The notes under the pieces: generated by a model
Database searches by the model: none
What the model was told of the DNA's origin: nothing
Seen by the model: only the letters and a program-made list of their open reading frames with translations
Origin: Pseudisothecium myosuroides
Lineage: Eukaryota; Streptophyta; Bryopsida; Hypnales; Lembophyllaceae
DNA: 64,000 nucleotides
Assembly (NCBI GenBank): GCA_951799445.1
Contig: OX637291.1
Location: 3,288,501-3,352,500, forward strand
Direction: 5' to 3'
Part shown: positions 47,526 through 59,074 of the stretch, in pieces
Position numbering within the stretch: the first letter of the stretch is position 1
Layout of the letters: each line of letters begins with the position of its first letter
Translations under genes and position numbers: made by a program

Positions 47526-48878
47526 GGTCAAATGAGAGTTCCTATTATCATTAATTGCGTGTTATAGAATATTTTCTATATTTAAGTATTTGAAATGAAG
47601 AGTGTTGATTCCAAACAACATCAAGAAGTAACACTTCAATTTGAAATATTGGTTATAAATGTATTATAAAATCTCCATATTTAGTGCATTGAATTAAAAT
47701 AGAGGATGAAAGTAGATTCATTTTGAACTTCATGTTATTTTCTATAATATTATAAGGAATAAATTATAATTTTGTTAGCCTGATAGATTGCAAGATGTAG
47801 GTGCTCTAATTTAATAAAAATAAAAGAAACTAATGTTGCGGAACTTTGAGCACCTCTCTCTATTAGCACATTGTTGTAGTTGTCCCTGTAGTTTTGTTTT
47901 GGATACGTGATCAGAAAAATAACTATATTTCCAATAAGGTAATGTAAGCTTATGTCTTTGGTACAAGTTTTACTTTCATCCATTTAAAAATGACTTAGTA
48001 TGAACCTGTGTGAGCCTTCAAAAAGCTCCATGGGAGCTTATTGTCCTATAGGGATAGAAAAAGAATTATCATTTGTTTACATTTATTCAAATCAATAATG
48101 ATATTTTCGACGTTGAGCCAATTTTTCCATGTTGCCTAATTAGATTATGAGGTTGTGAATCCTCTTAACTTATAGTTTTTGTGTTACTATTGCTAATTTC
48201 ATTGTTTTTTACATTGATAAATAGACTTGAGAATGTGAAGAAAAAATCAATCTATTCCCCCTTCATTACATTCATGTCAAATGTTTAGAGTTTTGTCATG
48301 CATGTTTCAAAAATTAAAACATGATTGTTTTCTTTGCATATTTATAGCAAAATGGGCAATGTATAAGGATTCCAATGAAATTGAATGATTTTTGTAGTTG
48401 AAAGTACAAGTGCATTAGTACAAAGAGTGTGCATTCTGAAAAGGTCATTAGTAATTCATAGGGTACAATATCAATGTAGTCCTGCATATATAGATTATTT
48501 GTGTTTAAAAGGTGAACAAAGTGGACATTGAAAATAGTTAGGTTGACTAGGCTTTGTACTGTACATTGAAAGTAGTAGATATGACATGCATTGGTTGTAC
48601 AAATTGTTTGTCACTATTATATGTAGAAAATTGTGTTGACGCAAGCGAATGGATGAAGAACACAATTGAAATGTGTGTGATTTTGTAATGTCTGTTATTC
48701 GGGCGTTTAGATTTATTATGTCTTTAGGGTTGTTTCTAGTTCTTTGGAAGATGGTAGAGCATTTCTTTAATATTTTTTCTTTCAATGGAGTTACAGTGAA
48801 GGCAGTGCTCTGCAAAGACGGTGACACTCCAAAGTTCTTTACCAAGTACGTGAGTATTGTCCACCACCGACGCAAGGT
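47526..48878. other. AT-rich upstream flank of the DUF7869-like element
   Basis: No gene recognised. The reading frame of the element is open only from about 48825, so any earlier exons would lie here, but no phase-matched exon was found. Terminal inverted repeats of the element could not be located. Confidence 0.4.
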
Positions 48879-51800
48879 ATGGCAGCAGAAGCATTTGGAA
48901 GTCCAGTGGTATTCAATGCGGTAGGCACAACGGTGGTTGCCACTGAGCGAAGGAACGTAGGGGAGAGATTAGCGCGTGTAGTTCGTGGGAGACTTTTCCA
49001 AGAAGAAGATGTACCGCCTGTGGTTGGACAGTCCTTGGCTACTAATGGCATGGTGAAACTTAGGGATGACGATCGTGTTGTGGGAGTGGGCATGGTAGAT
49101 ACGAGCTTCACATGTGGTGATGAACTTCACCAAGTGAAATTACGCCCTTTTGAGATTGCGGTTCGTGTTACACATGTTGTGCATGAAACGGAATGGGTTG
49201 GTGAATTGGTAGGAAAGTGTCTGGGAGATTGTGTAGGAAAGGTCATATGGTGGCCACGTGCTTCGATTCATTGGCCGCTTCCTTCGGAAGTGAGAACAAC
49301 AACTTTGACTTCAAGGGAGGGACAAAATTTCTCTTTTCCTCCAGTCGCAACACCTGAGTTTGATTTTCATGACTTGGAGGAAAACCCGAGCACTTCTGAA
49401 TTTACACCGCCAAGTCATGGTGCAAGAAGCACACCTGAGAGAAGTTCTCCTATGACGCAAGGCTCTGAAGGCAGCACTGCAGATTTTACAAGAGTAGAAG
49501 GACAACCTGAGCTTACACAAAGGAGGAGGTATTCCATGGCAAATCGGAGGGCTAGGGTGAGAAGTCCAAGAGAGAGGGGGGAGGCAGCAAGTCAAAAAAT
49601 TACTCTCAAAAGCGTTTTGTGCGCGAAGGAGAAAGGAGCATGCAAATGAAATTGTCTGCGTGATATAGATGCGAAATATGTATTGGATTAACGGTACATG
49701 GCCTGGGGGCAGAAGTATGAAGCACGGGCTACTTGGATAATGCAAATGTTGAATGCCTTCTATACTCGCACAAAGGGGCCGACAAGAGACAAGTACGTGA
49801 CGAAATTAGATGGCATTGTTGTTTGCAATGCATGTTACGCCGCGGCGTTGGGTTATTCGCAGAGGCGTTTGAAGCAGTTGAAGACGGCACATGTTGTGTA
49901 CGGCAGAGTGGCAGCCGTTCATGGAAACACGTGTCAAGGGAGGGAAAGTGCAAAAATGTCAGCAGCTAGGGAAAGCCTTGACATTTTTGTGAATGAAGCT
50001 GGGTGTCAGCAACCCCACCGATCAATACGCAGGAAAATGGACAATGCGGTGTTACCACTGATTCTGTTGCCAATGAACACAAGCAAGTTGGATGTTTTTC
50101 GGTATGTGAATGAAGAAGTGAAGAAACTAGTGGATGGGTCGGAATTGTCGATCAGCTCGTTCCATCGACTTTGGCGGAAGGAGTTTCCGCATGTGCAAAT
50201 CCCACCGTTCTCTAGATTCTCCAAGTGCTATCACTGTTGGGAGTATAAGTGTGGGATGGAGTCCATGACAAATGCAGTAGCAAAGGTGAAGATAAAAGAG
50301 TTGTACATGCTGCACATCCGATATCAGATGGAGGAGAGGCGAGATTATTGGTTGTTCAAGAGATCCGCGATGATCACTCCAGACTTTTTCATATGTTTGA
50401 TTGTGGATGGTATGGATCAGAATACGACCATGATACCAAAGATGAGGCAGACTGTACAGAACATCGAATCTCGATTTGTGAAGACTCATCTGTGTGGAGT
50501 ACTTGTGCATGGGATTGGCTTGTATGCAGACGTGTGGATAGATGCTCACCACAAGCATGATAGCAATCAAGTCATAACATCAGTGATGAACGTTATATGC
50601 GACGTGAAGCGAAGGAAGGGTTTGTTGCCACCGACGTTGAGGATTCAAGCGGATAACACCACGAGAGAAAACAAGAACATTTACATGTTTGGCATGTGCG
50701 CTGCACTAGTTGGGTTGGGTTTCTTCAAGGAAGTGCAACTTTGTTTTTTTATAGTGGGCCACACCCATGAGGACATTGATAAGAGATTCAATGTGATTTT
50801 CAATGTACTGAAGAGGAAAGATATAGATACACTAGAAGAAATGTTGAAACTAGTGGAGAAAGGGACGTCGTATACCAAGGCTTTTGTGAGTACTCGCAAG
50901 CTTGAGCATATTCGTGATTGGAAGGCCTTTATCACACTTCACTTGCTACGAGGGGGAGAGCAATTGACGGGCATAACATTCCCACACCACATGAGGTTTT
51001 ACATGGAGAATGGCTTGGTACGTGTGCAACACAAACATTTTTGCTCAGATGCATGGGGCCCAGTAGGTGGACATTCGTGTTTGAACTCACTACCGAGCAC
51101 AGCAGAGAAACCGGACCTTGCAGAGGTGTTTGCAGCTGATCAGAGAGAATTGAAAGCATTGGACGAGTTCATTGCATATAAGGAGAAGATGTTATTGAGA
51201 GGCCACGACGACCGAATCAGGATCATGGAAGTTGTGGACGAAACAAACCAATTCAAGGAGTATTTGGAGGATTTCCCACAACAGAGTAGAGAAGGCTTCC
51301 GTGATTTACCATTTTGGCCGAGCGATGTCTTGAACCAGAACGGGGATGGTGATACTGTTTCGAATGTGGAGGAAGCAGGTGCAATTTCAAGCGGAACAAC
51401 CAATGCAAATGGGACCGAAACGGGGAGTGCAGCCGTTGACGTGATTATGGCGACAATGCCAAATCCGGAAAGGAGGGGTTATTTTGGACCCCGCAGAGGA
51501 AGACCCACACAGGAAGCATCACGGAGAGTGACTGGAGGGCCTATTAGAAGCAGAAGAAATGAAGTTTTACCGGAAGTAGTACGAGATGCAAGTGAAGATC
51601 TTTTTCCCCCATTCAATGCAATGAACGACATCGTTATAGGCCAATATGTAGCTCTTACAGTAGAGCTGAGGCAAGTGAGGGAAGGGGTACCTTTTTTCAT
51701 CGGGAAGGTGCTAGAATTTGGACGGGGAACGTGGGCCTCCAAGATGAAGATCCTGTGGTATAGGCCTACTATGAGACCTGGAGCAGAGGAGGAAGCAGAT

Positions 51801-52085
51801 AACAGCAGAGAGAAGTACATGAACTGCATGGAATCTACATGGGAACCATCTGGTGAGGTTTTGGATTGGATTGAGAAGGAAGTTGCTATATATTCTTGGA
51901 TGGATGTCCCTCGTCGAGGGAGAGGTGGTCACATCATACGTTCAAACGTTATCGTGCGTGGTGTGGAAACAGAGGAGACAGTGATCATTCCGCTCGAGGC
52001 TAAACCGCATCTTGTAGAATATTTGGCGAGGCAGATGGAGGACTTAGACGACGAACGTTTGCAGAGTGATTTGAATGTGTATTAG
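48879..52085 (+). pseudogene. DUF7869-like transposase-type element protein, two in-frame stops
   Basis: One frame of 1069 codons runs from ATG 48879 to TAG 52083-52085, broken by TGA at codon 257 (49647) and TAA at 271 (49689). The short text between the stops, NCLRDIDAKYVLD, leads straight into RYMAWGQKYEARATW. Part 1 (codons 1-256) has KVIWWPRASIHWP and a basic, Ser-rich tail. In part 2, counted from its ATG at 49698: cysteine pairs C43/C46 and C177/C180/C185 (likely zinc ligands), VDGMDQ at 236-241, QADNTTRENKN near 317-327, and VGHTHEDID near 353-361. These three acidic motifs are how I recognise the DUF7869 group, seen in many bryophyte and animal element proteins and plausibly an RNase H-like transposase. 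The C-terminus (about 640-720) has a VALTVE...FFIGKVLE...MKILWYRP segment like a BAH or Tudor fold. Frame preservation suggests recent loss of function, or correction at RNA level. Confidence 0.7.
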
Positions 52086-52873
52086 TGAAGTACCATATTA
52101 TGTAGTGTACTTCTGACCTTCTAGTTGCAGGCTTTTATATCTACTTTAGTGTTGAGTTTAGAGTAACATGCCTGTAAATGAGTGTTGAGTGAAAAGTGTA
52201 CAAGGTTTTCTTGAAGTAATTCTAAAGTAAGCAGTATTTTACGAATATGCACTGAGCAATTTTTTCTACAAAGACAAAACAATGATTTTCATTATCTTTA
52301 TCCCCCCCAACATTTGAAATTGACCATTTTGACTAGCGTACAAGCCAAGTGCAATGTCGCACCCTCCAAGTGCAAAAATGTCTAATTCGGTGTTCTGAAG
52401 TCTTTCCAACTGGCCAATTTTTAGTTTCTTTAAAAATTAATTTTCCTATTTTTTACAAATTAAAATGTGAAAGTACCTATTTTCATGAGATTTTACACTT
52501 TTCTAATTCTACTACTTAGAGAATTTTTCTATGCTTTTCCTTCCTAGGGTATTTTCTTCTTAAAGTTGTATACATTAAACATATTTTTTTATTTTTTTTA
52601 AACTATTTTCTAATTATAAAGTATATTCAGAAAAAAAATGAGTACTATGGAAAACGCTACGTTTTTTGGTCGGTCTTTCTTGCATTCACCCATATGGTTC
52701 TATTGTTTGGTTGTAGGCCCTTCTATTGTAAGGTTTAGGTTGTAGGTCTCTAGCACTGATGTACTTATCACAAGACTGGAAGGTCAATCCTACTCTATGA
52801 TCTTGAAAAAACAAAACTTAAAAATTGCATTTATATATAATGTTGATATGCAATAGTACATTATCATATGGAG
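52086..52873. other. 3' flank of the DUF7869-like element, then repeat fragments
   Basis: 52086-52330 may hold the element's 3' untranslated region. 52340-52480 matches the end region of the GGGTNATTGCAAGAA MITE family (AATGTCTAATTCGGTG). 52540-52680 resembles the start of the direct-repeat units at 41.8 and 42.7 kb. No gene is present. Confidence 0.45.
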
Positions 52874-53016
52874 AATTTTATTAAAATGGTGATACTCCAT
52901 ACACCATTTTTAGACTGCGTGGTCTGAACCATCTAGGATGGGTATAGATTTTAGACCACGTGGTCTGAATTGTAAAAGTGCCAAAGTTGCGAATGGCGCC
53001 ATTTTATTGAAATTTG
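52874..53016. mobile_element. Small MITE, TIR AATTTTATTAAAATGG (copy 3)
   Basis: The ends AATTTTATTAAAATGGTG and GCCATTTTATTGAAATT are inverted repeats related to copies 1 and 2. Inside are AGACTGCGTGGTCT and a perfect palindrome AGACCACGTGGTCT, which contains a G-box core CCACGTGG. Confidence 0.75.
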
Positions 53017-53017
53017 T

Positions 53018-53776
53018 CATGAATGGTAATTGCAAGAAATACTTCACATATTTGGCTCAAAAATGCAGTTTTTCGCCATAGGACTGGCACTGTTATGTAG
53101 TACTACCAATACTATATGTCAGCAACGCTCTTACAAATCTAAACCGTTGATTTAGGGTGCCTATAGATCTAAACCATTGATTTAGTACTATGCAGTACTA
53201 TAGACTATTGCGGAGTACTAAAGAAGACACTGGGAGCAAAAAATAGCAGAAAAGGGATTTGTGGACCTTTTCATTTGTAGTAATTCAAAAAAATTCAAAA
53301 AATTTAAATTCAAAAATCCATTTTGCTAGAAAAGATTGTGCTCACATTGCACCAAAGAATTCATGTAGGAAATTTTTCCCTCTTCATAGCGTTTGCGTAA
53401 AGGAAGGTCACTTTGACCCCATGTGCACAACCGACATGTTGCTATTTTCATTTAACTCATTGTCATCCCTTGTAATGTTAGTAGACCTCCAACATGTTCA
53501 ATTTGTGGCTTCAAATTCATATTTTTGGGTCAAAAATAGGACTGAAACCTCCAAAATGGCCAAGGTAGACATCCAATTGGAGGCAGGTTAAAAATAATAA
53601 ACTAATTTGAAAAAAATTGAAAAAATTACTCAATGTTTTCAACTACCGCATGTACCTTCATTCCAAATTTTACACAAAATTGACAAACAATGCAAAAGTT
53701 ATGAGCCAAAACCACTTGTCTAAGGGCAAACAGACAAAAAAATAGGACAAGTATTTGTTGCAATTACCCATTCATG
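53018..53776 (+). mobile_element. MITE of the 'ATTGCAAGAAAYACTT' TIR family (copy 2)
   Basis: The ends CATGAATGGTAATTGCAAG and, in complement, CATGAATGGGTAATTGCAA form TIRs of about 28 bp. The body is the reverse complement of copy 1 at 1327-2082. The 110-codon plus frame at 53259-53591 is within the repeat and corresponds, on the opposite strand, to an open frame in copy 1, but it shows no known motif and is probably not a gene. Confidence 0.75.
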
Positions 53777-54815
53777 TATTATCCTACATTTGTAATATAC
53801 ATTTGTGTATTTGTAGCATATTACTAGTGTATATTGTGATATTTGGACATCATTCATAGATGGGAAAGCAATGATTTTTGGACCATGTGATGCACGGCAA
53901 GATTTTAAACATCCACCTAGTTTGCCCAAAGTTATAGATTTGGACAAATTTTATGTTATTCAAAATTACATGCTAATAGTGACCACTTTTGGCTCCTCTC
54001 ACTTGGATCTAAAGGGTTATTATTGGTGAAGCCATATATTAGTATTCATATTGTGATCAAAAATCCTTTCCATTCAATTCAAGCGCATTTTGAAGTTAAC
54101 CTCTGAAATGGCCAATACAGTCTACATAAAAAAACCCAGCTAGAATGAAAGACCAGGGAATGACCGAACAAACCAGACAGGATCAAATATCGAGTATGTA
54201 AATTTGACACAACTTTGGTCCAATTCTAATCCTCTCCTGTATTTCAAACATATCACTCTAGGGATCCAAGCAGTGGCCCCCATTCAAACTTTAGCTAAAC
54301 ACATGACTGTTACTTCAAACTCACATTAAGGTAGAGATACCATAATAATAATAATACCATGAAATGTCAGGAACATGTACATGGTAACCATTTATGGTAC
54401 TTTAATAGTTTATGGTATTTCTATCTTAAAGTTTGTTTAAATTTGTCCACGGAGTTTTGCATCTCTTTACATCTTTCAATAATCTTCATATCTATTATTC
54501 TTCGAAAAAATCATTGAGATGAGGCCAAATTTTGTATCTTCACAATCCATGAAGAACATTACATGTGTTAGTAAAAAAAATAAACAAAATGGAGCAAAAG
54601 AATTTTCCATATGATCTACTCCAAATTGGTAAAAAAATATGAGGTCTTATTTGGTCCATTAGGGAATATGCTACTTCACTACAAGTGATTGTGACCATGT
54701 AGCACTAGCTTGCTGTTTGAGTAATGGCCGACTTTGACTTTGACACATTCTAACTATAGAAGTAGCTTCTGTCAATGCAAAGCCTCCTATCCTTAGATCC
54801 AATGCACACACATAC
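53777..54815. other. AT-rich 3' flank of the LRR gene, containing a small hairpin MITE
   Basis: No gene recognised. The segment just downstream of the LRR stop codon (54670-54815) should contain its 3' untranslated region. Confidence 0.5.
54326..54429. mobile_element. 104-bp hairpin MITE
   Basis: The 20-bp ends TTAAGGTAGAGATACCATAA and (in complement) TTAAGATAGAAATACCATAA differ at two positions. The interior repeats ATACCAT/ATGGTA motifs and a short (ATA)n run. Confidence 0.7.
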
Positions 54816-56964
54816 TCACAAAAGAGTCCACACAAGGAGAGCAATAGAGATTGCTTTGAAGGCAATCGATGGGATGGAAAGGTTGGAGCTCGCAGAGCCG
54901 TAAGGAGGACCCGGGGGATAGTAACCAGGGGGACTTGGGGGGTACCAACCAGGGGGACTCGGGGGGGACCAAATAGGGGGACCTGGGGGGGACCAACCAG
55001 AAGGGCCCGGGCTGGTTTGGCCTTGGTTGCCAAAAATCACAACGATATTTCGCAAGCACAATGGCACCGGCTGGACATTCATATCGTTGTAAGAAATGTC
55101 AATGTATCTGATGTTTTCTTGTTGGCAGAACTCCGACGGGATGGTTCCTGTGAGGTGGTTGGACTTCAAGTTCAACGTTTGCAGGTTGGAAATGGAGGCC
55201 AAACTTGATGGAATGTCACCGTAGAGGTTGGCATTGTTGATGACAATTGCCTGGAATAATCAATCAGTGGGTAGATGTTTATATTTGCTTCATAATGGCG
55301 TGTTTTGAAGCACAAAAATGGTGACATTCAAGTGCCAAAAGCTATAAAAGGTACTAAGGTCACAATATTAGTTTTGATTGACTTAGTTTAGCATTGAGTC
55401 TCCCATAATGAATTAGACTACATTAATTTGTCCTAGTAATGAGGGTATAAAATTAATGTCACTACAATATTCTATTATGTGGAAATTGGCTCAATGCAAA
55501 AACATTGCAACCACCACATTGCAATTATTTTACAAATAATCCACAACTCTTGGCTATGGAAAATTGACAAACCTATACAACTCCAATGCATGGAACAATA
55601 TACGTTAAGCGCACCCGCACAGAGCATGTACAACTGCACTTACACCTTCTTCATGAATGAAAATAATGCATTTTAAGCTTGAATATGTAGGGTCAGTTTT
55701 AAAAACATGTCACAATCAGATATAGTAAAAGTAATTGCACTACTAATTCCGTCCCCTTTTTAAACTCAACTCCTACAAATCCTTGCCTAAAATGCACACC
55801 AGAAAACAACCTTAGGTTCTCCTACCTCTATGTATGAGAACCTAAGGCTGTTTTTTTGGATTTACCTATATTCAAAACTTTCAAAACTTATGATTTATTC
55901 TTTCAGAGTTCAACAAATGCAGAAGAAGGTAATGTGAAATACTCTTTTGACGTCCAACAAGATCCAATTAAAAATTAGGCAATCTAATAATAGGAACAAT
56001 GCTCAATTGTTTATTTGGATGTATTTACAAGTAGTTACCCTTTCAAAGGTCGTTTGCTCTTAAATCGACCATTTAAGAGATGTTTGCCTTTTGGAGGAAG
56101 CTAAACTCCTTAAAACAATTTTCACTAAATTTTTGTAGGAAGAAAAATGGAACTAGCATCTAATTCAAATCATTTCATATTTTTTGGACCTTCATGGAAT
56201 TAGTTACAAATTTTTGAAAGTTGAAACGCAGTGGTCACTAAAACTAACCACCTCCTGATATGTACATGTATGATTGGTACATTGAAGAAAGCAAAATTTA
56301 CTTGTCTGCCATGATCGGTTTTAGAGGCCAATCACTTTTAGAACAGACTACCTCATAACATTCAGTAGCTCTACAGTGATGGTGTGGTATATTCCACACC
56401 CCAACAGTGCTTCATCAGTAGCTACTGATGAATTACACAGGTGGAGGATGTAGAGGCACACCATCACTGTAGAGCCAACATCAACACATGCTACTGAATG
56501 TTATGCTTACATGAAGTAGCAGAAGCAATGGTGTAAAGGAAATGAAGACCGACCTGGAGGTTGCTAGAAAACTCGCCCCATTCCGAGGGTATAGGCTCGT
56601 TCAAGAGCACCGACTGAATGGTGAGCTTTTCCAGACTCGTAAGCGCCACCAGCCCCGCACCCACCTCCCCGAGGAATTTAGAATTGCGGAACGATTGCTC
56701 GTTGCCGTTCCCCACCAGCGTGAGCTCCAGCACGGCGCTATCCCTCTCCGAGCACCGCACGCCGGGCCAGGTGCAGCAGTTACTGGTGTTCCAGCCGGAA
56801 AACACGCCGCCAACGTCCACGAAACCCGATTGGAACTGCAGCAGCGTCGCACGGTCCGCGGCAGAGCAGTACCACGCGAGGACACCTGACAACCGGGCAC
56901 TCAGCACCACCAGGACCACCACCCACCAGCGTGTACAATTGATGTTGCCCATTCTCGCGTCCAT
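54816..56964 (-). CDS. Secreted LRR protein with Pro-rich stem and probable GPI anchor
   Basis: Two exons: 56554-56964 and 54816-55250, joined in phase 0 across a 1303-bp intron (donor CAG/GTCGGT, acceptor TTCCAG/GCA), giving 281 residues. The start is the ATG at 56962-56964 in a good context (ACAATGG). In order: signal peptide (about 12-34, WWVVVLVVLSARLSGVLAW); LRRNT_2-type cap with CSAADRATLLQFQ and NCCTWPGVRC (about 34-72); three to four plant LRRs (LTSLEKLTI, IPSEW, NANLYGDIPSSL, LQTLNLKSNHLTGTIPSEFC); a stem of about 50 residues with repeated PPGP, SPPSPPGWYPP motifs; then GSASSN and a hydrophobic C-terminus (IPSIAFKAISIALLVWTLL). No kinase and no cytoplasmic tail. Such proteins act at the plasma membrane or wall; the Pro-rich stem would be hydroxylated and glycosylated like extensins. 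The ligand is unknown. The gene appears intact and is far GC-richer than its surroundings. Confidence 0.85.
55251..56553 (-). other. Intron of the LRR gene, carrying repeats
   Basis: AT-rich intron with a dispersed repeat (about 56100-56350) shared with 40.96 kb and 62.7 kb, and a 152-bp hairpin close to the 5' splice site. The polypyrimidine tract before the acceptor is short (GATTGATTATTCCAG). Confidence 0.75.
56354..56505. mobile_element. 152-bp hairpin MITE within the LRR intron
   Basis: The ends CATAACATTCAGTAG and CTACTGAATGTTATG are exact complements; internal arms CTCTACAGTGATGGTGTG and CACACCATCACTGTAGAG match exactly as well, with one arm carrying about 15 extra bases. It lies about 50 bp inside the 5' splice site. 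Confidence 0.85.
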
Positions 56965-59074
56965 TGTCAAGGACGTGAATCTCCCAATGGAAACGTCAGT
57001 TTATGTGCTGAGCAATCGTGACGACGGACCTCGTTACGAGAAGCTAAACATCATACCCCAGGAAACGTACACGAATTGCGGAATTTCTAACCTAGCACAC
57101 CTCCACATTTGCAGTACCCGTCTAGCCCGAAGCAAGCCAAACAACTGAAGCTCTTTCGAGAATGGAACGAAAAGAAGTTCGATGTGAAGTTGAGTGTCTA
57201 TCGTGATCAACTGTGAAATACAATCCTAGGAGCTGGAGAGTACTTTCGCTCGAGCTCAGCTATGTGGGAGCTCCCAAATCTGTGGGTCGCATGGTTGGAA
57301 TGCGGAAATGGGAGTCGAATTGAAAGTGTAAGTGTGTGGTGACTGATGCTAGGATTGATGGAGAGGCATCCAAACGGATTGGATCTACACCAAGGTGAAG
57401 GAAACGAGACGGAAACTTCTAGAATCACTCTTAAGTTGCTAGCTAGCTAGATGACTTCTAGCTGTCGACTAGAGTGAGTGAATTCGACGACTAGGTGGAT
57501 ATATATTATTTGAGGAAAGCGGCTTTTGTGTGATGCGAATGGTTTTGTGACTTTTGTCAGTCGTGATGGGAAGGGTTGTTGATCGGTTCCTGCAGATAGC
57601 GATGCGCAAATCAAATTATCACAAGGAAGTTAACGTTATATCAGTGCCTCCTGTGAAGCCTCCCCTGTGAATCGTCCTAGTGTATGGTTTGGTAGCTGGG
57701 CTAGAAGATGCTGTCCAGATCCAAAAGTCACTGATAGAAGATAGACGATAGAATGATCTAAAAGTCATTGATAGCCATGAATGAGTCTGCATTGACAGAC
57801 GATGAGCACCAGCTTTACTCTCAGTCTGCTTTTGGACGTGATTGCGGGCGTGATTGCAGCATTGCTTCAATGCGAGAATTGTCATGATACTACAATGGTT
57901 CGTCAGCTTCACTGACTCTAGCTACTCATCACATGGATAAGTGGATCACGACGATTAGCACCGAGTGCTAGCGACGTTTTCCCCTAAGAGATCAAGGATT
58001 GATTTTTTGGTTTTATAATGAATCATATAATGCGATGGATCATATTGTGGAAATGTAAGGCAAGCGGGACTGATCGATTGGCACAGTCATTAAAGTAAAA
58101 ATTGCATGTGTTGATTATAAAAATTAATAAAATTGCATGAAAAAGAAGGTGTCAAATGATCTGTTCGGAACTGTTTAATTACACCCATGATGCCTGATTT
58201 GGGCTCTTTGGTCATTCAGTTAGGGTTAATGTATGCTGGTGATGGGATCCTACGCTTCTCGTCGACCATGATTAGGTCTGGACTCATTAAAAGGCCTGTT
58301 TGGTTCTAAGAGCAAACAGAATTTCCATTGCATTGGCAAATTAATTTCAGTTGAAATGGCAACGTTTAGTACATTCAAATCGTGCCACACTTATTCTGTG
58401 ACTACGTTGGTTTTGGAAGATGAAATATTCGCTTTTGCATCTCATTTTCTGCTTGAACTTGACTTCCAAGCATTTGAATAATGGGAGTTCGCTTTGAATC
58501 GAGAGTATAATTTTGTGTTGTGTTGAGATGTTTGGAATTGAAGTTTTTTTTATTGATAGTGACTTTCAGAGTACCGTACCCAGCTATCAGAGTCAGAATT
58601 TCATGCCAAATAATTAATTAAAGTTGGAAAAAGTGGTTTAGCAATCACTTTAAGAATTAAGACAATAAACATTTAAATTAAAAAAAAACTCAAGAATTTG
58701 GCACCGTAATTATAGGAACATAAAGAGTGTGGTGAATTTGTATTTATAAGATTTGCAATTTTGCACGTGACAGCTTAGATGTAAGGGGCCCTAATGAATA
58801 GCCCTCTTGTCACTTGCCCATTTTTTGATTGTTTGGCATCTACAATATTAATTTATTTGTTTTTCTAACTCCCTCTAAGAGTAGTTTCCAAATTTTTTCA
58901 ACTTTTGTTTTTTCAATTTAATTTTTGCCAACTATGATAGCCAATTACAAAACTAGAGGGTGGACCAAGGCTCTGGATACTTGGACTCTAAAATGAGATT
59001 TAAATAACTAGGAAAGGTATAAGGTATGTGCACATGTAATCACCTCTAAATTGCAACTAAACATACTTGCTATT
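56965..59074. other. Upstream region of the LRR gene, then AT-rich DNA
   Basis: 56965-57960 is of gene-like composition and probably contains the promoter and 5' untranslated region of the LRR gene; minus frames at 57207-57428 and 57619-57912 have no recognisable motif. From 58.0 kb the DNA is AT-rich with nothing recognised. Confidence 0.4.

Noticed and set aside
49311..49745. Minus-strand 144-codon frame
   Set aside because: It is an antisense shadow of the DUF7869-like frame.
53259..53591. 110-codon frame inside a MITE, also open in copy 1 on the other strand
   Set aside because: It was considered as a possible element protein. It lacks known motifs, the shared openness is limited, and the element is only about 757 bp.
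54671..55059. Minus-strand frames with repeated Pro, Leu and Val (VPLVGPP-like)
   Set aside because: They are other-frame readings of the Pro-rich stem of the LRR gene; the LRR frame joins its first exon in phase.
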